This document shows positions 1-8,733 of a DNA stretch of 64,000 nucleotides, one piece after another. The notes beneath the pieces are model-generated. The model worked only from the letters and a program-made list of their open reading frames with translations, was not told the origin of the DNA and ran no database searches. The stretch's first letter is position 1; every line of letters starts with the position of its first letter. The DNA is from Dokdonella sp. (GTDB lineage: Bacteria > Pseudomonadota > Gammaproteobacteria > Xanthomonadales > Rhodanobacteraceae): NCBI RefSeq assembly GCF_017744955.1, contig NZ_JAGIAG010000002.1, forward strand, positions 682,001 through 746,000, read 5' to 3'. The position numbers were made by a program, and so were the translations under genes.

Positions 1-1524
1 GTGCGGCTCCAGCAGCGCAAGCTGGGCGCCGATCTGGACATTGCTCGCCATGGCCAGCTCGTTCAAGGTGCCGAAGCGCTCGAAACGCTCCGCCGCGCGA
101 TCGAGCGGGCCGACGGCGGCCGCGTAGCGGTCGCGGGCGGCTTCGAGCATGCCCTCGTTCGCCTCGGTGCGCGCCAGCGCCAGCGCGTCGCCGGCGATGT
201 CGAACGCCACGCGCGCCTTCGCGTACGCCGCCCGCGATTCCTCGTCCTGGCCGAGAACCTGCGCCGCGATGGCGCGCCCCATGTAGGCCTGCCCCAGCTC
301 GTCGGGCTCGGCGCGGTCCTGCAACAGCGAGGCGGCTTCGCCATAGACCTGCTTCGCCGCGTCGGCGTGGCCGAGGCGGATGGCGGCATGGCCGATGCCG
401 TTCAGCACGCGCGCCCGCAGCACCGGATCGCTCTCGCTCGAGGTCTGCGCCAGCAGCGCGCGCAGGCGACGGTCGGCGGCCTCGAATTCGCCGGCGCGGA
501 AGTCGACGTGGGCCAGGCGCAGCGCGTATTCGGCGGACTGCTTCAGCGCCTCGGGTGCGGAGTCGAGCAGACGGCGCGCGCCGGCGAGGTCGTCGGTCAG
601 CACCGCCGCTTCGACCCGCTGCAGCAGCTTGGCGTCGGCCCAACCCTGCGGGTCGTTCGCATCCGGCGGAGGAATCTTGCCGAGCGCGGTCAGCAGGCGA
701 TCGCTCGCCGCCCGGCCGGCGAGCAGCACGTCGACGTCGTGGGCATCCACGGCGATCCGCGATCCGTCGCGCTGCAGTTCCAGATGCACGGTCCAGCCGC
801 TGCGGTTCCAGGCGGCGCTGGGAACGACCAGCAGCGTCGCGCCGGTCGCGGCGCGCACGTCGGGAAGGCGCTCGTCCTGTCGCGGCGTCTTCGTCAGCGC
901 GATCACGTTGTCGCTCGGCACCACCGGCTGGGCGCCGTCGCGCAGGCGCGTGGCGATCGCGTCCATCAGGCCGAGCCGCACCCACGACCACTCGGCCGGC
1001 GCCTGCACCTCGACCGGCAGCACGGCCGCGGCGCCGGCGGCGACCGGAACGACTTCGACTTCGCGGTGCTGCGCGAAACGAATGCCGGCCCACCAGGCGA
1101 GCCCGACGACCAGCGCGACCAGTGCGGCGAGCGCGAGCCGGCGACGCGGAAGCCGCGTCGCGCCGGCTGGCGTTTCTTCGGACGACGTCGGCGGCGCGTC
1201 GGTCTGCTCCATCGTCAACGGAGCGACCCACGCGTAGCCGAAGCGCGGAATGGTGCGGATCGCGTTCTGCTCGTCCGCGCTGTCGCCGACGGCGCGGCGC
1301 GCCTTCAGGATCGTCTGGCCGAGCAGCGTGTCGGTGATCTCCGTCTTGCCCCAGACGGAAGCGACCAGCTCGTCGCGACCGACGGCGCGGTCGTGCCGCT
1401 CGATCAGATAGGCGAGGCAGTCGAACACCTTCGGCGACAGCACGACGAGTTCGCCGGCGCGGCGCAGCTCGCGAGCGGAAACGTCGACGCGGCAATCGCC
1501 GAAACGGTAGGTCGTACGCGGCAC
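1..1524 (-). CDS. Winged-helix DNA-binding regulator with TM segment and TPR region (CadC-like), C-terminus outside window
   Basis: Membrane-anchored transcription factor of the CadC/ToxR style; 508 codons are visible and the frame stays open at the left edge. The first ~100 residues are a winged-helix (Trans_reg_C) domain ending in the typical IRTIPRFGYAWV. A hydrophobic segment near residues 118-140 is the single membrane span. The rest is an alpha-helical, alanine-rich TPR-like sensor part. The start is GTG at 1524: an in-frame TAG lies two codons upstream, so nothing longer is possible. A second protein of the same build lies at 45738-48170. The effector and targets are unknown. It is divergent from the propeller kinase at 1693, so it may regulate that gene (inference). 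Confidence 0.85.
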   Translation of the reverse strand, partial: MPRTTYRFGDCRVDVSARELRRAGELVVLSPKVFDCLAYLIERHDRAVGRDELVASVWGKTEITDTLLGQTILKARRAVGDSADEQNAIRTIPRFGYAWVAPLTMEQTDAPPTSSEETPAGATRLPRRRLALAALVALVVGLAWWAGIRFAQHREVEVVPVAAGAAAVLPVEVQAPAEWSWVRLGLMDAIATRLRDGAQPVVPSDNVIALTKTPRQDERLPDVRAATGATLLVVPSAAWNRSGWTVHLELQRDGSRIAVDAHDVDVLLAGRAASDRLLTALGKIPPPDANDPQGWADAKLLQRVEAAVLTDDLAGARRLLDSAPEALKQSAEYALRLAHVDFRAGEFEAADRRLRALLAQTSSESDPVLRARVLNGIGHAAIRLGHADAAKQVYGEAASLLQDRAEPDELGQAYMGRAIAAQVLGQDEESRAAYAKARVAFDIAGDALALARTEANEGMLEAARDRYAAAVGPLDRAAERFERFGTLNELAMASNVQIGAQLALLEPH

Positions 1525-1692
1525 TGCCTACCCGGAGATGGCGAGGGGCGCACATTTTCTGCCCGCCCGCGGAAAAAATCGACTTCGCGGCCTTTTCCCG
1601 CCGCCCGCCTCGCCGCGCCCGCCCCCTCCAACGACAGTGGCGCGGCCTCGACGCTCGATGATAGATACGACGCTCTTCGGGGGAGCGACTTC

Positions 1693-4600
1693 ATGCGCGG
1701 CAAGGCTCACGCACATCTTCACGCGACGGCGCTGCTGCGGCGGCTCCTCGGCGTGCTGCTGCTCGTGCACGCGCTGTTCGCGCACGCGGCGTCCGACGAG
1801 GCCGCGGGCCATGCGCCGTACCGCAGCTACGGCCCGGCCGACGGACTGCCGTCGGTCTACATCCAGGCCTTGCTGCAGGATCGCCAGGGTTTCATCTGGG
1901 TCGGTACGGACAACGGCCTGTACCGCTACGACGGGCAACGCTTCCAGGCGTTCGGCCTGCGCGACGGCTTGCGCTCGGCGTTGATCACGCATCTGCTCGA
2001 GGACCGCGACGGCACGCTGTGGGTCGGCACCCGCGGCGGCCTGCACCGATGGAACGGCACCTCGTTCGCGAGCGCGGCCGAACAGGGCTTGTCCGCGACG
2101 TCGATCGCGGCGCTGGCGGAAACCGCCGACGGCCTGTGGGCCGCCACCGGCGCCGCCGGCCAGGGGCCGTTCGCACGTGACGCGGTCGGACGCTTCGCCG
2201 CCCTGCCCGGCTGGCCCGGCGGCACTGCGACCGCCATGGCCGGCGCCGCGGACGCGCGGCATGCGTGGGTCGGCGCATGGGACGGAACGCGCGCGTTCGT
2301 GCTGCGCTGGGAAGCCGGGCAATGGCAGCGCCTGGAACTTCCGCGCGGCAGCGATCGCGAACGCATCGACGACCTGCTCGAGGACGGCCAGGGCCGCGTA
2401 TGGGCGCGCGGCGCGAACGGCCTGTCGATGAAATCGCGCGACGGCGAATTCGAGCCGGTCGCCGCGCCGCTGCCGATCGACGCCCAGTTCGGCTCCCTGC
2501 TGCCCGATCCGCGCGGCGGCCTGTGGCTGCCGACCGAGGCGGGCCTGCTGCACCACGACGGCGATCGCTGGGAACGCGTGTTCGGCCCGGCGAACCTTTC
2601 GGCGCAGTGGTGCCGCACGGCCTTGGTGGATCGCGAAGGTTCGCTGTGGTGGGGCTCGGCGGGACTGCACCGGCGCCTCGGTGGCGGCGTGTGGAGCGCG
2701 TACACGGCGCGCGAAGGCCTGCCGGGCGACGTGGTCTGGGCGGTGCTGCGCGATCGTGCGCAGCGCCTGTGGGTGGCGACCAATTCCGGCGCGGCCGAAC
2801 TCGCCGCGTCCGGCTTCGTGCGCGTGCCGGGCACCGAAGGCAAGGATCTGCGCACGATCGCGCAGGCGCCGGACGGCCGGCTGTTCCTGGCCGGACGCAT
2901 CGGCGCCGAAGTGCTCGCGTTCGATCCGCGCGACCGCACGCTGACGGCGCTGCCGTTCGCCGGCATCGACCCGACCGCGCGCGTGCTGCGCCTGCACGTC
3001 GACCGTGCCGCGACGCTGTGGGCGGCGACCTCCGATGGGTTGCATCGAGCCGATGTCGCCGCGCCGTTGCGGTTCGCGCGCGTCGAAGGCGCCGGCGCGG
3101 CCGGCGACGGCACAGTGCCCAGCGGCCTGATCGGCGACGTCCGCGAGGACGCGGCCGGCCGCCTCTGGGTCGCCGCCCAGCGTGGGCTGTGGGTACGCGA
3201 CGGCGACCGCTGGCAGCGCTTCGGCAGCGCCGACGGCTTGCGCCGCGACTTCGTTTCGCATGTGCTGCCGACGTCGTCCGGCGAACTCCTGGTCGGCTAC
3301 GGCGATCCGCTCGGCGTTGCGTTCGCGCGCTACGCCGAAGGCCGCCTGCGCGTGCTGCGCCACCACGACAGCGACAGCGGCAGCGCCGACGCGGTCTACC
3401 TCGTCGGCGAGGATGTCGCGCGGCGCTACTGGATCGGCGGCCCGCAGGGCATCGACCTGCTGGCCAACGATGCGCACCGGCATCTCGGCCTCGCCGACGG
3501 ACTGGTCGGCGAGGACGTCGCCAGCGGTGCCTTCCTCGCCGAGGCCGACGGCCGGGTGTGGATCGGCACCAGCGCGGGACTCGCGCGTTTCGACGGCGCC
3601 GCCGCAGGCGCGCCGGTGCTGCCGCCGCCGAACGTCGCGCTGATGGATGTGCGCCTCGGCTCGCGCGACTGGCCTTCGGACGAGTCGGAGCCGCGCGTCG
3701 CGCACGATCGCAACGTGTTCGAAGCACGCCTCGCGGCGCTCAGCTACGCCGCCGCGCAGTCGCTCGAATACCGCATCCGCCTGTCCGGCCTCGAGCACGC
3801 GGCGCACGTCGCGACGAGCCCGAACGTGCGCTTCTCGGAACTGCCGCCCGGTTCGTACCGGCTCGAAGCCGCCGCGCGTACGGCGCCCGACGCTCCATGG
3901 GGACCGGTGTCGACGCTGGCCTTCGAGGTGCGGCCGGCGTGGTGGCAGACGCCGGCTTTCCGCGCCGCTCTCGTCGCCGCCGCCGCCCTGCTTCTGCTGC
4001 AACTGCTGCACTGGCGCACTGCGCTGCTGCGGCGTCGCAACCGCCAGCTCGACGCGCAGGTCGGCGAGCGCACCGCTGCGCTCCAGGTGGCCGTCGAACG
4101 CCTGCGCGAGGAAGTCGGGCAGCGCGCGGCGGCGGAAGCGGCGCTGGCGTCGGCGAACGTCGAGGAGCGCCGCCGTACCGAGCGCTTCAGCTTGATCGCG
4201 CATATCGCCTCGATTCTTTCTTCCAACCTCGATGCGGACGTGCTGGTGCTGCGCGCGGCGCAATCCCTGCGCGAGGTGATCGGCTGCGAGCACGTCGACA
4301 TTCCGCTCGCCGACGCCGCGGGCGAGGTGCGTCCCGCGGCATCCTCCCCTGCCCCGGCGCACGTGCTCGACGTGCCGATCCTGCTCGGCGAGGAACGCCT
4401 CGGCGCGATCCGCGTCGCCGGCTCGCGGCCGTTCGACGACCTCGACGCGAGCAGCCTCGCGATCGTCGCCGACTGCCTCGCGGTGGCGATCGAGAACGCG
4501 CGGCTGTTCGGGCGGGCGCAGGAAGTGGCGATCGTCGCGGAACGCCAGCGCGTCGCGCACGACCTGCACGACAACGTGATGCAGATCCTCGCCTCGATCC

Positions 4601-5208
4601 GCATGCGCGCGCAGACGCTGGCGCGGCAGAGCCGCGGCCAGTCCGAGGCGTCGACGCGGCACGCCGACCGGCTCGCCGAACTGGCGCGCATCGCCGTCGC
4701 CGAGATGCGCAGCTACGTCGAGCAACTGCGCCCCGACGAAGCCGCGGAGCGCGCGCACGGCGACGCGCACAACGCGGGCACGCAGGACGGCACCGCCTAC
4801 CTGCACGACCGCTCGCTGCCGAACGCCGTGCAGCGCCTGCTGGCGACGGCGGTGCCGGACGGCATGCGCGTGGTGTGCGACTTCGCGCGGTTCCCGCCGC
4901 AGGCGTTCGAGCACGAGGAAGCGCTGTTCCGCGTCTGCCAGGAAGCGGTGTCGAACGCGGTGCGCCATTCCGGCGCGAGCACGCTCGAAGTCAGCGGAAG
5001 CATCGTCGACGCCGCCGCGCGGATTCGCGTCAGCGACGACGGCTGCGGCATGCCCGACGGCGCGCTGCGCCGGGGCATCGGGCTGGAGAGCATGCGCCGG
5101 CGCATCGCAGCGCTCGGCGGGCGCGTGCGCATCGGCGCGGGTGCGACGCGCGGCACCGAAGTCGAAGCGGAACTGCCGCGCGCCGATCGCGTCGCCTCCG
5201 ATGCCTGA
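1693..5208 (+). CDS. Beta-propeller sensor histidine kinase (ligand_beta_prop, Y_Y_Y, GAF, HisKA_3, HATPase)
   Basis: Two-component sensor of 1,171 residues. A signal peptide covers about residues 1-33. A periplasmic seven-bladed type propeller follows, with repeats of the kind GFIWVGTDNGLYRYDG and GTLWVGTRGGLHRW, then a Y_Y_Y domain. A membrane span is at about 755-775, followed by a coiled coil, a GAF-like domain (about 833-940), HisKA_3 with the motif VAHDLHDN (phospho-acceptor His about 959), and a HATPase with DDGCGMPD. The start is ATG at 1693, behind GGGGGAG; the frame is open much further upstream but that part is antisense to the regulator gene. The NarL-type regulator at 5239-5946 converges with it 30 bp away and is the obvious partner. 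The ligand is unknown. Confidence 0.9.
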   Translation: MRGKAHAHLHATALLRRLLGVLLLVHALFAHAASDEAAGHAPYRSYGPADGLPSVYIQALLQDRQGFIWVGTDNGLYRYDGQRFQAFGLRDGLRSALITHLLEDRDGTLWVGTRGGLHRWNGTSFASAAEQGLSATSIAALAETADGLWAATGAAGQGPFARDAVGRFAALPGWPGGTATAMAGAADARHAWVGAWDGTRAFVLRWEAGQWQRLELPRGSDRERIDDLLEDGQGRVWARGANGLSMKSRDGEFEPVAAPLPIDAQFGSLLPDPRGGLWLPTEAGLLHHDGDRWERVFGPANLSAQWCRTALVDREGSLWWGSAGLHRRLGGGVWSAYTAREGLPGDVVWAVLRDRAQRLWVATNSGAAELAASGFVRVPGTEGKDLRTIAQAPDGRLFLAGRIGAEVLAFDPRDRTLTALPFAGIDPTARVLRLHVDRAATLWAATSDGLHRADVAAPLRFARVEGAGAAGDGTVPSGLIGDVREDAAGRLWVAAQRGLWVRDGDRWQRFGSADGLRRDFVSHVLPTSSGELLVGYGDPLGVAFARYAEGRLRVLRHHDSDSGSADAVYLVGEDVARRYWIGGPQGIDLLANDAHRHLGLADGLVGEDVASGAFLAEADGRVWIGTSAGLARFDGAAAGAPVLPPPNVALMDVRLGSRDWPSDESEPRVAHDRNVFEARLAALSYAAAQSLEYRIRLSGLEHAAHVATSPNVRFSELPPGSYRLEAAARTAPDAPWGPVSTLAFEVRPAWWQTPAFRAALVAAAALLLLQLLHWRTALLRRRNRQLDAQVGERTAALQVAVERLREEVGQRAAAEAALASANVEERRRTERFSLIAHIASILSSNLDADVLVLRAAQSLREVIGCEHVDIPLADAAGEVRPAASSPAPAHVLDVPILLGEERLGAIRVAGSRPFDDLDASSLAIVADCLAVAIENARLFGRAQEVAIVAERQRVAHDLHDNVMQILASIRMRAQTLARQSRGQSEASTRHADRLAELARIAVAEMRSYVEQLRPDEAAERAHGDAHNAGTQDGTAYLHDRSLPNAVQRLLATAVPDGMRVVCDFARFPPQAFEHEEALFRVCQEAVSNAVRHSGASTLEVSGSIVDAAARIRVSDDGCGMPDGALRRGIGLESMRRRIAALGGRVRIGAGATRGTEVEAELPRADRVASDA

Positions 5209-5238
5209 GCGCGTCGCCGCGCTCGCGCATCGGGCGCG

Positions 5239-5946
5239 TCACTTCGCCTCGCCGGCTCCGTCGCCGCGGCGCAGCCCGCGCGCGTGCAGCGCGGCCTGCA
5301 GCCGGTCGGTCGCGCCGATCTTCGGGAACAACTGGCGCAGGTAGCTCTTCACCGTGCCCTCGGTGATGCCGAGCGCGATCGCGATGCGCTTGTTGCTGAG
5401 GCCCTGCCCGAGCAGTTCGAGCACCTGCCGTTCGCGTTGCGTCAGGGTGTCGTCCTCGCGCGTACCGCGGCGCAGGAGATGCAGCAGGCGCGTCTGCACC
5501 GGACGATGGATCCAGCTCTCGCCGGCGGCGACGTGGCGGATCGCGGCCAGGATCTCGTCGCGGCTCGCGTCCTTGAGCAGGAAGCCGTGCGCACCGGCGC
5601 TGAGCACCGCGTACACCTCGTTGTCCTCGAAGAAGCTGGTCAGGATCACGATCCTGAGATCGGGCTTGGCCGCCAGCAGCGCGCGCACCGCGTCGGGCGC
5701 CGGCAGACCCGGCATGCGCAGGTCGAGCACGACCACGTCGACGGCGTGCCTGCCGACGAACGCGAGCGCCGCCTGCGAGGAATCGGCTTCGCCGACCACG
5801 ACGATGTCGGCCTCTTCCTCGAACAGCGAGACGAGTCCTTCGCGGACGATCGCGTGATCGTCCACCAGCAGCAGGCGCGCCTGCGGGGTCGGCGTGTCTT
5901 CGTCGTCGTCGGCTGCCGCCGTCGGCGACCCGTGAACGGCCAGCAT
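5239..5946 (-). CDS. NarL/FixJ-type response regulator (REC + LuxR HTH)
   Basis: A 235-residue DNA-binding response regulator. The receiver domain begins at about residue 24 (LLLVDDHAIVREGLVSLF), with the phospho-acceptor Asp in VVVLDLRMPG and the conserved Lys in GFLLKD. The C-terminal LuxR helix-turn-helix reads LTQRERQVLELLGQGLSNKR and is near residues 165-225. The start is ATG at 5946, preceded by GGAGG with six bases of spacing; the frame continues upstream without coding character. Convergent with the propeller kinase, whose HisKA_3 class normally pairs with this family, so the two probably form a system. Confidence 0.92.
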   Translation of the reverse strand: MLAVHGSPTAAADDDEDTPTPQARLLLVDDHAIVREGLVSLFEEEADIVVVGEADSSQAALAFVGRHAVDVVVLDLRMPGLPAPDAVRALLAAKPDLRIVILTSFFEDNEVYAVLSAGAHGFLLKDASRDEILAAIRHVAAGESWIHRPVQTRLLHLLRRGTREDDTLTQRERQVLELLGQGLSNKRIAIALGITEGTVKSYLRQLFPKIGATDRLQAALHARGLRRGDGAGEAK

Positions 5947-6174
5947 CGAGATCCTCCGTGCGCTCGGCCCGCAGTATAGGCCGGCGCGGGATGCGCGTAC
6001 CCCTGTCTTCGGAGGGGGAAGCGGTGGATCGTCGGACGTGAACGGGCCCCCTCGCACGAGCGCGCCGTCCGCCTCCGCTGACGGATGGTCCCGCTTCGCC
6101 GCCGAACCTAGCCTTTGCCGGCATCGCTGCACGAGGTGCATGCGACGACTCCCCCTCCCGACAAAGGATCCATC

Positions 6175-7872
6175 ATGCGACTGCTTCCCCTCGCCGGCGC
6201 CGTCTGCGCCGCCCTCATCGCCGGTTCGGCGACCGCCACCGTCACGCTCAAGCCGCTCGACCGCCGCATCAACGACGCGTCGCTGGACTCGATCCAGGAA
6301 TTGGACGGCACGCGCCCGTTCGTGAAGACCACCAACGGCGAACCGACGATCGCCGAATACGGTCTCGCGCTGGTGTCCGTGTTCAACACGGTCGGCGCGC
6401 AGGTGGCCGCCAACGAACAAGGCCAGCCGTACCTCGAGCGCAACCTTCGCCTCGCCTACTCGCACTCGCAGGACGGCGGCCGCACCTGGCGCAGCGACTA
6501 CCTGCCGCCGCTGCCCGGCAGCACGACGACGCTCGGCTACGGCATGGTCGCCAACGACCGGCTCGGCCGCTTCTACGCCAGCGGCCTCGGCCGCGACGCG
6601 AACGGACGCATCACCGTGACGGTGAACCGCTCCGTCGACGGCGGGCGCAACTTCGCCGCCGCGGTGCCGGTCGATTCGGCCGGCCGCGCGGATCGTCCCT
6701 GGCTCGCCGTCGGCCCGGCGGTGGGCAAGACCTCCGCGCGCTTTCGCGACAACGTCTACCTGAGCTGGGTCAGCTTCGACGACAGCGTGGGTTCCAGCGT
6801 GCTGCGCTTCGCCCGGTCGACCGACGGCGGCGCCACCTTCACGACCAAGACGGTGTTCGCGCCGCCGCCCGATCCGAACCAGAACAATCCGCAGAACGTG
6901 GTGCAGTTCCCGACCGTCGCGGTCGACGCGTACAACGGCCGCATCTACGTCGCGTTCCTGCAGTTCGGCTTCGTCTCCAGCGACTACCTGCGCATCATGA
7001 CCTCGGACGACGGCGGCGAGACGTTCCGTCCGCTGGCGTTCAACCGCCCCGGTTCGCCGTCGCCGGAGGTGCTGCCGTCGGTGCAGCCCGGCACCTACAC
7101 CGAATGCAGCGCGACGCGCTTCGAACAGCCCGGCAGTCCGCCGCTGTTCTTCGGCAACACGGTGCTGACCCTGCACAGCGGTCCGAACCTCGGCGGCTCG
7201 GCCAGCGGCTATCCGCGCTACGCCAACGCCACGCGCGTCAACATGCAGCCGATGCTGGCGGTGTCCAAGGACGTGATCCACATGGTGTGGGCGGCCTCGA
7301 CCAGCGACGACTTCGGCGCGGCGACCTCCGGCGCGAACGTCCTCTACATGCGTTCGGACAACAACGGCGTCACCTGGAGCGAACCGAAGGCCATCAACGC
7401 GAACGCGGGCGGCAGCAACCGCAGCGTGACGCCGGCGATCGCGATCGGTTCGTTCGCGGGCGAGACCGCGCTGCCGCTGCTGCCCTCGACGAACAACGTG
7501 CACATCACCTACTACACGCAGGAGCCCGACGGCACGCTCAGCTTCAACCTCGCCCAGTCCAGCGATCGCGGCCGCAGCTTCCCGGACAGCAAGAAGCGCC
7601 GGCTCAATTCGAACCCGATCGAACTCGCGCCGTCCAGCGTGCCGATGCCGACGGAGGCCAATCCGTACCAGATGACCCACTACGACCGCCTGGTCACGCC
7701 GTGCTCGTCGCTCGGCGAATACACCGGCCTCAGCGTCGGCCCCGGCGTGCTGCACGCCGTGTGGGGCGATTCGAGCGCGACGATGCAGCAGCCGGTGCAT
7801 CCGCTCGATCCGATCTCGGGCCAGACGCACGCCAAGGAGAACGTGCACTTCACCACCCAGCTGGCGTTCTGA
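6175..7872 (+). CDS. Secreted BNR/Asp-box repeat protein (sialidase-like fold)
   Basis: Exported protein of 565 residues with an N-terminal signal peptide (MRLLPLAGAVCAALIAGSATA). Asp-box motifs recur through the chain: SQDGGRTW, SVDGGRNF, STDGGATF, SDDGGETF, SDNNGVTW and SSDRGRSF, the signature of a six-bladed propeller as in sialidases and related exo-enzymes. I cannot see enough active-site residues to claim sialidase activity. The start is ATG at 6175 behind AAAGGA. It stands alone between the response regulator and the DUF551 gene, with a strong hairpin just after its stop. Confidence 0.8.
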   Translation: MRLLPLAGAVCAALIAGSATATVTLKPLDRRINDASLDSIQELDGTRPFVKTTNGEPTIAEYGLALVSVFNTVGAQVAANEQGQPYLERNLRLAYSHSQDGGRTWRSDYLPPLPGSTTTLGYGMVANDRLGRFYASGLGRDANGRITVTVNRSVDGGRNFAAAVPVDSAGRADRPWLAVGPAVGKTSARFRDNVYLSWVSFDDSVGSSVLRFARSTDGGATFTTKTVFAPPPDPNQNNPQNVVQFPTVAVDAYNGRIYVAFLQFGFVSSDYLRIMTSDDGGETFRPLAFNRPGSPSPEVLPSVQPGTYTECSATRFEQPGSPPLFFGNTVLTLHSGPNLGGSASGYPRYANATRVNMQPMLAVSKDVIHMVWAASTSDDFGAATSGANVLYMRSDNNGVTWSEPKAINANAGGSNRSVTPAIAIGSFAGETALPLLPSTNNVHITYYTQEPDGTLSFNLAQSSDRGRSFPDSKKRRLNSNPIELAPSSVPMPTEANPYQMTHYDRLVTPCSSLGEYTGLSVGPGVLHAVWGDSSATMQQPVHPLDPISGQTHAKENVHFTTQLAF

Positions 7873-7884
7873 CGCCGGCAAAGG

Positions 7885-7909
7885 CGGCACGGCGGGTATC
7901 GCCGTGCCG
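7885..7909 (+). terminator. Hairpin after the BNR gene, no T-tract
   Basis: CGGCACGGCG (7885-7894) pairs perfectly with CGCCGTGCCG (7900-7909) around a five-base loop, 13 bases after the stop codon of the BNR-repeat gene. There is no run of T after it, so it may be a weak or Rho-assisted terminator or an mRNA 3-prime stabiliser. Confidence 0.45.
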
Positions 7910-8288
7910 TCGATCCGATGTATCCGATACCGGCGTGCGCGGTGACGTGCCTCGCCGGCTATCGCGAAGACGTGCGCGGCACCGACCGCCTCCGAGGGAT
8001 GGCTGGGCAGCTCGTCGACCTGCGTCTTCGGCGCTCCACGCCTTGCCGCGTCGCGTGACGCATCCGCCCGTATTCCCCAGTCTTCCCGCCTCGCGCGTTC
8101 AGCGGAAAAAATTACGCGACCGACGCCTGTCTTTCCGCTCTGTCCGGTGCAGCGCAGCCTTGCCGCCGGCGAGATTCCCCACGCGGCGGCAGCGACATTC
8201 GCCTCGCAACGAGGAGCGAAGGTCTCCGCTGCTACCCGGGGTCGCACGGTTCGTCGGCACGGCGCGTGACTCGGTCGGCGGCAGGACG
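7910..8288. other. Non-coding stretch upstream of the DUF551 promoter
   Basis: About 380 bp without a convincing gene on either strand; frames here lack ribosome sites and family features. It contains the candidate activator element at 8102-8117 and leads into the sigma-54 promoter at 8289. Confidence 0.5.
8102..8117. promoter_or_regulatory. Candidate activator (UAS) element
   Basis: GCGGAAAAAATTACGC resembles one and a half arms of the inverted repeat GCGGAAA-N3-TTTCCGC found near several other sigma-54 promoters in this window. It lies about 185 bp upstream of the -24 box at 8290, within the range usual for NtrC-type enhancers. Function is inferred from recurrence only. Confidence 0.35.
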
Positions 8289-8304
8289 TGGCACGTCGAA
8301 TGCT
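8289..8304 (+). promoter_or_regulatory. Sigma-54 promoter (-24/-12) for the DUF551 gene
   Basis: TGGCACG-TCGA-ATGCT, with GG (8290-8291) and GC (8302-8303) exactly ten bases apart. The predicted transcript start is about 8315, 65 bp before the ATG at 8380. The -24 element is perfect; the -12 element has A for the first T. Confidence 0.7.
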
Positions 8305-8379
8305 TGTACTTCGCGCTTCGGCGCGGTCCTCGGACGGCTTCGGAGCGGAATGTTCCGGGAACCATCGAGGAGACATCGC

Positions 8380-8625
8380 ATGAACTCATGGATCGCCACG
8401 TCGGCCGAGCTTCCGCAGGAAGGCGACACCGTTCTGTTCGTCGTCGAGCGGCGCTGCATCGTGCTCTGCGGCATCTACGCCGAATGCACGTTCAAGTCGC
8501 GCTGGTCGCGCTACCATCCGGGCGAGGTCAGCGAATGGTGCCGGCTCGACGCGGATGCCGCCGAGCGCGTCTATCATGAGACGGCTCGACGGAAGAGCGC
8601 GCACATCGGTGCGCGGGCCGCCTGA
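8380..8625 (+). CDS. DUF551-like small protein
   Basis: An 81-residue soluble protein. The start of the chain (MNSWIATSAELPQEGDTVLF) matches the WIxxxxxLPxEGxxVLV signature of DUF551, a family of unknown function common in phages and accessory regions. The ending WSRYHPGEVSEWCRLD also fits that family. The start is ATG at 8380, seven bases after GGAG; the frame is open upstream but without a better ribosome site. It is the first gene after the sigma-54 promoter at 8289, and the MEDS hybrid kinase follows 108 bp later on the same strand, so the kinase may be co-transcribed. Confidence 0.75.
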   Translation: MNSWIATSAELPQEGDTVLFVVERRCIVLCGIYAECTFKSRWSRYHPGEVSEWCRLDADAAERVYHETARRKSAHIGARAA

Positions 8626-8733
8626 GCCACCGGCTCGCGCCGATGATCGCTCCGCTTGCGGGCGTGAGAAGATCGACGGCCGAGCCGCCCACTGCGGGCG
8701 CGCCCGCAGCGGGAATGCCGGGAAAGAATCGTC

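Noticed and set aside
1..1692. N-terminal extension of the propeller kinase on the plus strand back to base 1
   Set aside because: It is antisense to the winged-helix regulator; the signal peptide and ribosome site put the start at 1693.
1528..4968. Very long minus-strand frame (over 1,100 codons) opposite the propeller kinase, and similar long frames opposite the hybrid kinase, the delta-60 gene and others
   Set aside because: High GC removes stop codons from antisense frames. These lack ribosome sites, are Arg/Ala-rich and match no family, while the opposite strand has clear domains.
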